Shown here: positions 13,012 through 26,284 of the stretch, one piece after another
How the letters are laid out: every line of letters begins with the position of its first letter
How positions within the stretch are numbered: the first letter of the stretch is position 1
NCBI RefSeq assembly: GCF_932294415.1
Contig: NC_065535.1
Coordinates: 10,349,282 to 10,413,281, forward strand
Reading direction: 5' to 3'
Length of the DNA: 64,000 nt
Origin: Quercus robur
Taxonomy: Eukaryota; Streptophyta; Magnoliopsida; Fagales; Fagaceae
Program-made: the position numbers and the translations under genes
The notes under the pieces: model-generated
Told to the model about the DNA's origin: nothing
What the model saw: the letters and a program-made list of their open reading frames with translations, nothing else
The model's database searches: none

Positions 13012-14262
13012 AAAGGAGCCTCAACATAGGAAACAAAACACATTTAATCCTATGCAACACAGAACTAGATGAACTTATATTTGAATTCAAGCCTCAAGCC
13101 TGAGACAAGTTGGAAGTGTATGAAAATTGGGCAAGAAAAAAAGAAAATGGAGTGTGTGATTAGAATAATCTTCTAACTCACATTTTAATAGCTTTCTCGT
13201 GTAGAGCACAAGTTAACAACTAGTATGTTATATAATAAAAGTTGGGTCTTAGATGTCATAATTGTGCCAAATTGACAATCTTCTCTATAGAACAAGTGGA
13301 TACACCCTCAAGATGGTTCAATTTAAATGAAACTCTATTACCAAAACATTAAGCTTATCATAATTTATTCTAGGTCAAACTTTATAACCTAAGTTTGAAA
13401 AAAATTTAAAATCCTTTTTTTTTTTAAGAAAAAATTTTAAAATCCTAAATTAATCAAAATTTGATTGCCAAATATTTTAAGAAATTAAATATTACCATAG
13501 TTTATTTCAAGTAAAATTCTATTACCAAAGTTTCAAAACATTCAAACTCTACTTCAACTTTAGAATAAAATTATTATATTAATTTGAAAATCTATCATAA
13601 TTTTGGGTTTAATAATTAATATAGTAAAACTTATGCACAATATGCTTTTTAAAATATAGGATTTAATTTTAATTTATTTTTTAAATTTTTTGTTTCTTTT
13701 TAAAGTATTTTGCCATAGTAATTATCATGTAACAAATGTGTCATAGAGTCATAGACTGAAATTCTATGGTAACTATCAAAACCTTAGGATTGAGTTTGTT
13801 CAAGTTATTTTAATGCTTTCTTTTTAAACTAATAAGAATTCATTGTTTCTTTTGGATAAATAAGTCTAAATAAATTCTGATTAAATTATATTTTATGTTA
13901 TTTTCTACTCTCTTTTTTTAACGACTTCCCTATGTTTAATGGGTTGAGCATCTTTTCAGTATACAAGTCAAACATGTTTGAGACTTGGGTACTCTCTCAC
14001 CTATGTAGCTGTACTGTGCACCGTTGCCTTTTCAATCTACGACTCACATAGCGCCACATCACCGTTCAACAAGTACAGCTTTCAGTTTTCATTTTTTTAT
14101 GCATTTTGCGTCAAGCCAAAGTTTGAAGAGGCCCACGTCACGGTTCTAAAGAGTGAAAGAGTATTCTAGAACTCCCAATTCTTTAAACCCTTCTTAAACC
14201 CTCATATTTCTAAGAACTCTTCTAAAAAAACCCTCTCATCAATTACAACCTTCAGCACCAAA
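13012..14262. other. Intergenic DNA and promoter region of AAA-ATPase copy 2
   Basis: AT-rich sequence with no gene. The last 170 bases form the likely promoter and leader of the gene at 14263. They hold CCACGTCACGG (about 14132-14142, an ACGT core overlapping a TGACG-type box) and TTCTAGAA (14164-14171), half of a heat-shock-type element. Both are short motifs and could be chance. Confidence 0.4.
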
Positions 14263-15674
14263 ATGATGTGCTCACCAGAAACCACCACGCCCTCCTCCAA
14301 AATCATTCTATCAGCAGCTGCCTCGCTCGCTGCTTCAGCCATTCTCTTCCAAACCATCAACAACGTCGTCCCCACCTCTGTCCAGGACTACTTCAATTCA
14401 TGCCTGCAGAGACTCTCCATTCGTTTATTATCCCAACTCACTGTTGTTGTCCAAGAGTTTGATGGGCTCATTGCAAACCACATGTTCGAGGCAGCCAACA
14501 TTTACTTGGGCGAGAAGCAATCGCCTTTGACATCAAGAATTAAGGTTATTAAGATGGAGAAAGAGAGGGAACTGGCAGTGACAATTGACAAGGGTGAAGA
14601 GCTGGTGGATATATACAATGGTGTGAAATTCAAGTGGGTTTTGGTGTCTTCGCGCAATGACAAGCCGGTTTCAAATACAAGGAGCAATCAACAAGGGTTT
14701 GCAGTATCAGAGACACGACACTTTGAGCTGAGTTTTCACAAGAAACATAGAGACATGGTGCTGAGATATTACTTACCCTATGTTCTAGAGCAAGCAAAAG
14801 CAATAAGAGAACAAAGGAAGACAGTGAAGCTTCATACCATTGACTATAATGGTACTGACTATTGGAGCTCAATCAACCTTGACCATCCAGCAACTTTTCG
14901 TACAATGGCTATGGACCCGGATTTGAAGAATATGTTAATTGAGGATCTTGACAGGTTTAGAGGGAGAAAGGAGTACTATAGGAGAGTAGGGAAGGCCTGG
15001 AAACGTGGGTATTTGTTGTATGGACCACCCGGTACAGGAAAGTCTAGCCTAGTTGCAGCCATGGCTAATTATCTTAAATTTGATATCTATGATATGGATT
15101 TGAAGGAGGTTCAGTGCAATTCTGATCTTAGGCGGTTGTTGATTGGAACAGCTAGTAAATCTATATTGGTAATAGAGGACATTGATTGTTCAACTGAGAT
15201 GCAGAATCGGGAATTGGATAACAAAGCCATGTCTTTAGAGGATGAGAAGGTAACTCCCTGTATCTCTATTCACATAATCGAGATGCTTCAAACCAATTTA
15301 ATATTCCTCCCTTACAGGTTTCGCTCTCAGGTCTGTTAAACTTCATTGATGGCTTGTGGTCAAGCTGTGGAGACGAGCGAATCATTGTATTCACAACGAA
15401 TCACAAAGACCGCCTTGATCCAGCACTGTTGAGGCCTGGTCGTATGGATGTGCACCTCCATATGTCATATTGCTCGTTTAGCGGATTCAAGACATTAGCT
15501 TCTAATTACTTGCAAGTTCAGGATCACCCACTGTTCAGAGACATCGAAGACTTGCTAGAGAAGGTTGAGGCAACACCTGCAGAAGTTGCAGGAGAGTTGA
15601 TGAAAAGTGACACAATAGAAGTCGCCCTACAGGGGCTTATCAAGTTCCTCCAGAACAAAAATGATGGAAATTAA
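14263..15674 (+). CDS. AAA-ATPase, BCS1/ASD-like (tandem copy 2)
   Basis: Exons 14263-15249 and 15318-15674 flank a 68-base GT-AG intron and encode 447 aa, the same structure as copy 1. The order is N-terminal AAA-associated region with a hydrophobic segment, Walker A GPPGTGKSS, Walker B ILVIEDIDC, and the second region of homology with intact LLRPGRMD. The C-terminal tail EVALQGLIKFLQ is typical of the plant family. The start MMCSPETTTPSS aligns with MFCSPETIRSSK of copy 1, which supports both starts. Between Walker B and the intron this copy has STEMQNRE, which copy 1 largely lacks. By family the protein is a membrane-anchored, probably hexameric ATPase. Because copy 2 keeps the glycine changed in copy 1, it is the better candidate for a fully active enzyme. 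Confidence 0.9.
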
Positions 15675-16753
15675 CTGGGCATCTAGTAGCCCAGTGGACA
15701 AACAATTGAAGCTGAAGGAATTAGTAATGGGGTAGTTAGCCAAGTGTAAGACAGTGCTTTTTTTTCCTCTCCTTTTTGTTGGAATTTTTATACAAAACCC
15801 CAATTTGCATTTTAGGGTCAGAATTTCATATTAATATTTTGTTTTAATTAATATGACCACAAAAAAAATTGCAATAAACTTCTATTATATATAGGTTCTA
15901 ACATGATAGGCATGCCACAATAGTCTGCATCATATTCATATCAATAAATTGCTATTGACAATACCTCGTCAGTGAGATCCCCAGCTCAAATGTCAAAACT
16001 GTACCAAACACTATTCACCAAGCAGAGCACAAAACTTGTTTTCTTGGAGGAAAAACAAAAAACACAAATGGACACATACTATGGATTTAATTCAGCCAAC
16101 ATACATGATGCAATCCATGTAATCTTCATCTCTCACTTCTGATGGTAGCTACAAATGCATTATAACCTAAGGGATAATGTCTAAAACTAATTTTCCACAC
16201 CAAGGGAAGCTTGATCTAACTTACTCCAAAGCTTCGTTTATACAGACAATACCAACTACATCTGATCTTACTCCAAAGCTTTGTTTATACAGACAATACC
16301 AACTGCATCCTCATATTTCCTGTAGCATAATTGCTTAAACACAACAGAATGTTTTTCTGTTTACTATTTAAAAGTAATGTCAGTTCAGGATTTCTATAAA
16401 TTACTTAAGACTTCCATTTGTGGTCCTTTACTAAACATCGATACCATGATGACTCCATTTGAACAAAGCAGCAGAATGATTTTGTTCACACGAAAAATCA
16501 TCAAGAATCAACACCCATTGGTCATTAAGAAATTTTAAGTGCCTTTGCAAGGTACGATATTGTAAAAATGAAAAAACCTAGAAGCAAACACATATAGGCA
16601 AATTTCATATGACTAATTAAGGAAAAAGGTGCCTCCATAATACAAAAGGCAGGGATAAAAATAATTATGAATCAATAATAATGGGTACCTCAAAAACCGG
16701 CTTAGGCTCAAGGAGAAAACTACCCAAAAGCACTGTACTACCATTTTAGAGCT
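15675..16753. other. Convergent 3' intergenic region between AAA-ATPase 2 and DHFR-TS
   Basis: The first ~250 bases match the 3' flank of copy 1. A short direct repeat lies at about 16221-16312, sharing CTTACTCCAAAGCTT and TTTATACAGACAATACCAACT, about 50 bases apart. I see no gene. The plus-strand AAA-ATPase gene and minus-strand DHFR-TS gene converge here, so their 3' UTRs share this interval. Confidence 0.5.
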
Positions 16754-20386
<3,633 letters not shown>

Positions 20387-21074
20387 GACAGAAAACCTTC
20401 GATAAGATCTATACTTCACAGACACATTCAAGACTCCAGATAAGCTTGAGGATGCAGACACAGAAGTGAGATTAAGGAAGCAACTATTGAAGGAACTCAG
20501 AAGAACCTGTTAGCAAGGAGTATAAGAACAGTGACCACATAATTTTAAAAAAGTCCTAATAAATGTATAGTAAGGCTCATATACATTACTCTCTGAAATC
20601 ATAAAAGGAAATAAAAGACAAGGGTCTGCTATTAAAATTGGCATCCATAGTTGATCTATGATTGCCAATTGCAAATTTTCAATAGGGAAAATTCTAAAAC
20701 TAAGACCAATTTTACTACAAAAGACTTAGGCAACAATAAATGTGATTAACATCACTTCAACAATGTAATAAATTTGTCTGTATTACATTTTTCGCGACTA
20801 GTCAGTTTGTAAGCTCCATGTAATAAAATTGATCCAAGAAAACATGTACGGTACGCTAATAGAGAAACCTTGGAAAAAGAGATGTTGCTCAGACCATAAT
20901 ATTGCATCAGCATCTGTACATGTGCTGAAAGCTAACCTGATTTAACTCATTTGTTCCTGAAAAAAATAACAGCCAACACAATGTAAAAATTGTAGCATGA
21001 AAATGAAATCGCAGTATCTTATAATTAAAGAGTAAGGTTACAGAGTAGAGAGTACAGACCTCAAAACGAAATCC

Positions 21075-21109
<35 letters not shown>

Positions 21110-21240
21110 GGGATTAGTTGAGAGTCGAAGTAGCCGGGAAGCTTTTCAGATTCAAAAGCAGCGAAAATTGACAAATTTGCTTTTACGTGGTGATGGGGTT
21201 TGGATAATAAGAATCATATCACGGTAAAGAAGAGAGGGAA
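20387..21240 (-). promoter_or_regulatory. DHFR-TS 5' leader with probable UTR introns and CT repeat
   Basis: The coding exon appears to extend upstream to a splice acceptor at about 20506 (TTGCTAACAG). A possible 20-nt leader exon lies at about 20935-20955, bounded by TTTTTTCAG and GTTAGC. A first leader exon probably ends at 21061 with a GT donor. The leader contains a (CT)n run in mRNA sense (plus strand GA at 21079-21106). Two very short upstream ORFs are visible: ATG AGT TAA in the small exon and ATG TGT CTG TGA before the main start. Exon limits are inferred from splice motifs only. Confidence 0.45.
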
Positions 21241-21360
21241 CTTGCATCAGATCAATTTGTCAGTGCGATGTATCGGGCTTGAGAAGCCCAGCTTAACAAC
21301 GATTGGGCAAGGACTAGTGAAATAGGCCCACTACGCATTTTTTTTATTATTATTATTATT

Positions 21361-21558
21361 TTTTTTTTTTTGGTTAAACCACCCGGTATCCGGAACCACA
21401 GGGGCTCCGACTAAATCCGGATTCGAGCCAGGTAGGACCACAAGGGCGACAAAGCTCTCCCAACCGAGTTTTAACGCAGCTGCATGCCCAAGGCTCGAAC
21501 ACGAGACCTTGGTTAAGCTAGGACAACCCCTTACCAGTTCACCAACGTGCTCGGTGGT
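21361..21558 (-). mobile_element. tRNA-derived SINE
   Basis: Read on the minus strand, it begins near ACCACCGAGCACGTTGGTG. It has an A-box-like TGGTGAACTGG and a B-box-like GTGTTCGAGCC about 35 bases later, then a tRNA-unrelated body and a poly-A tail (T run 21361-21371 on plus). Both sides carry ATTATTATTATT (about 21346-21360 and 21559-21576), consistent with a target-site duplication though low in complexity. It inserted about 300 bases upstream of the DHFR-TS leader. Confidence 0.75.
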
Positions 21559-21730
21559 ATTATTATTATTATTATTCATCAAGTAGATTATCCATTTTTT
21601 CTGTCATGGGTCTCTTTAAAGGTGATCTAAGGTGAGGAGGTATTTCATGAGAGATAAAGAAAGGGATATTAGACTCATTTTCATTTTTTATGGAAGTAGA
21701 AGGGGGTGTTATTCTGTCTTCTATGTCTTG

Positions 21731-22012
21731 TTACTTTTGACCAATTGATTTTAGATATATATTAGTATAATTATTTTGTTGAATTATACTATTTAGGTTC
21801 TTATTATCATCACTTAGACTAGGTCTTTTAATAAGAGTAGCCAACACTTGGACTCCACTACTTTGATTCAATATAACGGATTCAAAGGGTGGATAAGTTT
21901 GGTACACCTTCTCATGATTTTCTGTCTTTGTCCATGACAATGCTTTCTCTATTACACTTATCTTTTTGTTATAATAGTCCAAAAAGAATTTGGGACATAA
22001 CTTTGTAGACAT
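21731..22012 (-). other. Unidentified fragment, possibly pararetrovirus-like
   Basis: A 93-residue open stretch includes YPPFESVIL and NSIIQQNNYTNIYLKSIGQ. The second motif faintly recalls coat/polyprotein regions of plant endogenous pararetroviruses (Caulimoviridae). This is an impression from memory and is weak. If correct, it is a short, broken fossil. A similar 25-base stretch around GGGACATAACTTCGTAGACA recurs at about 34047-34071. Confidence 0.22.
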
Positions 22013-22113
22013 TTTTTTATGACAACCATGACATGTTATATTGGTATACCGTAACTAGATGCAGCCTTTTGAAATTGATTGTTAAATTTAAAAATTGGTG
22101 CTTGTACTGAAAG

Positions 22114-22872
22114 TGTAAGGACACAAAATCTTTAACGGCCCAACAACGATGTTGGGCTCGCGCACGGAAAGTCCCTCACAATAATATTTGTAGAGAGTGG
22201 GCTTAAAAGGCCAGCGTTGGACCACAGGGCGACATTTCGAGCCGGACTATAGGTGAACCAATATGAGAAAGAGCTTTGGGCTGGATATTCGGGCCCTTCA
22301 ATCTTGTATCTAGGAGGATTTGGCTCCTCGGATCATGTCCGAGGAGCGATGGTGCTGTCCCCGGTTACCCGTCGGTGGGTTTTTGTGGGGTGTCCGGCGT
22401 ATATTATCCAGGCATTCTCTTTCATCAAGTCTTTCTCCAGAAACTCGATGGGATCCTCTCCCTTTTGGTCACATAACATTCTCTTTTATACTAGCCTACG
22501 CTCGTTGTCCTTCGTCCACGTGTAGGGTCGATCTTTCCAGGACAGATATCTGTCCCATCAGTCTAATCCCAAAATTTGCTGGAGATGATCCATAAAGCCT
22601 AAGATCCCGGCTCTGTTAGGGGCAGTGTCATGTCAGGGAAGGGTATTAAAGACAACTTCCCCAGGATATTTTCTGAACTTTCTAGCTTACTCGTGTTCCA
22701 TTCCTGTCCCTGAGGTTTTGGACCTGCCGAGGACGAAACCGTCCTCGGCTGTGTCTTCGGGCCACCTTTTATGTTTCCTAGTTTCGAGCTTGGGCCCTGG
22801 CCTCTTTCAGTTTAGGACCGGTGGGCTTCCCATAAGCGTGTGGGCCGGACCCATAAACTATTGGACCCCACA
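22114..22872 (-). mobile_element. Solo LTR, family 2 (759 bp)
   Basis: The element starts TGTAAGGAC and ends CCCCACA on the plus strand. Perfect 5-bp target duplications gaaag flank it (22109-22113 and 22873-22877). A minus-strand TATAAAAG (about 22492) sets the transcriptional sense. It shares CCACGTGTAGG and related text with the LTR at 24099-24915, so both belong to one family. No internal region remains. Open frames inside it on either strand are not genes. Confidence 0.85.
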
Positions 22873-22877
22873 GAAAG

Positions 22878-23293
22878 CATCTGAGTTTTTCACCATTTAT
22901 ATTATATTAATACCTAGGAATCACAGGTGCAGATTCGGGTTTGGGTGCGGGTGTGGGTGCGAGTGCGAGTGCGAGTGCGGTGTGACGATTTGGCAATTTT
23001 CAAAAAAGTAAGGTGCGAATGCAACAGGATACATTTATTAATAAATTATTATTTATATTTTCTATATATTGCTAAGCATATCTTTTCATATAATGGTAAA
23101 CATATGCCAATTTAAGAGTAATAGTAGAGAGGAGATGGAGAAAACAAGAGAGTTTGAGATGAGTTTAAGGTTTTTTCTTTAAACTAGGATGTCAAAACGG
23201 TGTGTTTTGACAAAATTTTTTACTTTTTTTTTAAACACTTATTTTGGCCTATAGGGCCTGTTTTGACCAATTTCGAACCGAATTGGACTAAAT

Positions 23294-23341
<48 letters not shown>

Positions 23342-24098
23342 AGTTGCGGACGTGCGTGCAACCACATCCATAGTGGCATGGCGCATCCATGCTTTCCAGA
23401 TTAATACTAAGATAACAATTAGGCTATGTTTGGTAACTGTTTTTTTTTTTTTTTAATAATTTTCTATTTTCTAGGACAGAAAACTTGTTTGGTAACTCAA
23501 AACAAACCAAAGATAAAAATAGATTCCAAATCTCAATTTATAATGGAAACTGAAAACAGCTCTTTAGCTATTTTCAATTTCTTGGTTTTAAACACCAAAG
23601 AACACAATACATGATGAAAATAATGCATTTTAGTGAAACAAAACAAGGATTTCTTTCTCATTTTTTCTTATTTTCTTTCACACCCAACTAAATCATTTAT
23701 TCTCTATAATGAGAGAAAATTGAAGAGAGGTCATCGAGCTCCCTTTTTTTTGTGTTTTTTCTAACGGCCCACTTATAGAAATCTTTTAAATAAGATGCAT
23801 TAAATGACCACTAAGATTCCTAAATGAAACAAAAAAGAATTACCAAATTAATTAGGAAACAACTAAAATAGAACAAATTTTGGTTACAAACTTGGTTGTA
23901 GTCAATGAATATAACTCTAGTTAATAGTTTTTTCTATTGGATGTGAATTTTGACAAATCTACTATTGCATTATAATTTTTTTTTTTTTTTAATATCCTCT
24001 GTGTTTGCAGAATTTTCAGAAAATCAAAGATCAATAGCTATGTTATCAATCCTTCCTAAAAAAGAAAGAAAAATAGCTATGTTATCAATCAAGTTTTT
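22878..24098. other. Intergenic DNA with GTGCGA repeats and a long poly-A run
   Basis: A short GGTGCG/GTGCGA tandem tract lies at about 22936-22980, and a run of over 40 A lies at about 23297-23340. Sequence near 23420-23520 contains two TTTGGTAAC motifs that could be the remnant of a MITE, but I could not define its ends. No gene is supported. Confidence 0.4.
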
Positions 24099-24915
24099 TG
24101 CAGTGGTGCAGGGCCCAAGAGCTCATTATCTATGTATATATTGGGCGCCTAGGGCCCAATCCAAGGACAAAAGGTCGTCCGAGGAGGAGTGAGCATTGTT
24201 AAGGGAATCCATGTTAGTAAATGAGAAAGTTGATTTTGGTCATAAGGGCCCAGGAGGGTGGGCTAAGGATGAATACCTCCTCGGCTAACCAAAGCCGAGG
24301 TCTAGAGAGATGGTCTATCGTCCTGGGAACGTTCCAGGTAATTCTGTTAGTACGGATAAGTATTATAGAAACATAGGACATGGAGAAGTCCTAAAATATC
24401 TAAGGAGAAAGTTGCTACCATCGCATTAAATGCTCTGCATCTAACCCTCTAACCGCATTAATGTGGAAGTGATACCTGAACAGTGGTTTTCAGCCTTACA
24501 GCTACTACATAAAAATTTTAGGAAGGTGCTGATGAGACAAGTATCAACACCGACCATCTGGCCTACACGTGGAGGGTAAAGATGAAAGGGGAAGAGAGTA
24601 TAAAAGGAGAAAGAGGCAATGAGAGGAGAGGATCAAGAAATTAAGGGAAAAACACTGTGGCAATCCAGAACTATATTTGTAATCAAACTTGAGAGAAATA
24701 TACAAGAATTGATCTCCTCAGATTGTGCCGAAGACGATTTTCTTTAGTTCAAACTTGTTCATCTTTATTCTCTTGTCATCTGAATCCACTTTAGTAATTA
24801 TTTGATTCATTAAAGCCCAGTTTTCCAACCAACTCTCTACAAATTCATTGTTTTGGGCTTTTTGGGCCTAAGTCCATTCACCTTTTAGGCTAGGAACTCA
24901 AATCTGGTCCTTACA
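24099..24915 (+). mobile_element. Solo LTR, family 2 (817 bp), opposite orientation
   Basis: It begins TGCAGTGGTGCAGGG and ends TGGTCCTTACA. Flanking ttttt on both sides (24094-24098 and 24916-24920) fits a 5-bp target duplication, though low complexity makes this weak. A plus-strand TATAAAAGG near 24600 gives the sense. An internal inverted motif CTCGGCTAACCAAAGCCGAG lies near 24282-24302. It aligns with the reverse complement of 22114-22872 over several stretches. It is a solo LTR fossil, diverged from its neighbour and so not the other end of one element. Confidence 0.8.
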
Positions 24916-24920
24916 TTTTT

Positions 24921-25600
24921 AAATTTCAAATTTTTGTAGTCTAAAATTATGAATCAAATAATAAATTACATCTAATTTGTGAGAAATTTGTCATGCATGT
25001 TAAGAACATAAATAACATGCAATCTCATTATTAAATTTTTTAAATATGTAGTTATGTTAATTTTTTTATTGGAAGTTGTAAAATAAAATAGTTTGGCATC
25101 GTGCGCCTCTTTTACAGTCTATTCAAGTAATAAATCTAGAAATTGTCAGCTTAATCCTACTTCAGTTGAGCTACTACTGAAATTGAACTAACAACAATCT
25201 ACACAGATAAACAAAAAATAGGACTTTATTCTATGTGTCCCAAAGAGAGCACCCTATCATCTAAATTTGAACCAACTCTTGTTTGCCCCTATACCAGTTA
25301 ATCTCCAGTTAGGGTCTTGAGAAATGAATGGAAACTTGGCTGATTTGAGTAAAATTTAAATTTAACTTTATTCTATTCACAAAAAATTTAAATAAAAAAA
25401 ATTCCTCCTTTTCTCCTCTTTATTAAAACTAGTTATATAAGATAAATTTTTTTTTTTTTTTTTTGGGTCCAAATAAGATGTTTAAAAACCATGTGTAATG
25501 GTCAAATCATAATTTCTTCTCTTTTTAGATAAGTGAAATGAAAAATTATAATTTCTTTAGTTACCAAATAAGTTGATAAAAGATTATCCTAAACCATTAA

Positions 25601-25635
<35 letters not shown>

Positions 25636-26215
25636 TATTTAGTGTTGTCTATAATATGTTATCAATTCAAATTTTGAGTATATTTGAACATAATAAATGT
25701 CAACTCTTGGAAATTTCAATTCTTGCAACTTAATACTCTTAGAAATTCTCTGTTACACATTCACACTCACACTCATGAAAGCGTTAGGGTGGACACTGAT
25801 AAGTGAGAACTTTAAATTTGTTCTGATAATGGGTTAAATAGATTTTAATTAAATTTTTACCGTTAATCTTTGTTTCTATCTCAATTGAAGAGCTTATTTG
25901 CAATTGCAAGTCTATGCATGAGTACGCACTATGCTTGAAAAAGAGGTTCAACATATTTTAGAGAATGGCATGCACATCACATTAGAACACTTGCAAAGCC
26001 CTATTATATGCCTTTTGAGCTTTGATCAAATAAACATTTCTTAACCATTTTCAGAATCAACTGTTCATGTTGATAAATTGAACATAAAAGGCTTTTTCAC
26101 ATTTAGAACTACCAGATCACTTATTATGCTGAGCTGGCAGTCTCTTATTGGTTGGGACTACAAGATTAGCATGTTGACCTTGTAGTCCCGACTACTACAC
26201 AATAATTTCTCCTAC

Positions 26216-26246
<31 letters not shown>

Positions 26247-26249
26247 CAT
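24921..26249. other. AT-rich intergenic DNA ending in an (AT)n target site
   Basis: No gene seen. An AT microsatellite lies at about 25605-25631. A small hairpin with 14-base arms (GTTGGGACTACAAG at 26151-26164 and CTTGTAGTCCCGAC at 26179-26192) precedes the (AT)n tract at 26221-26246, where the LINE inserted. Before that insertion this region was probably the upstream flank of the repeat-encoding gene now at 32018. Confidence 0.45.
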
Positions 26250-26284
26250 TTTTTTTTTTGATGAAAGACGATAACATTACAAAA

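Noticed and set aside
22253-23011. Several overlapping plus-strand open frames of 60-128 aa
   Set aside because: They lie within the minus-oriented solo LTR and its flank and reflect its GC-rich sequence.
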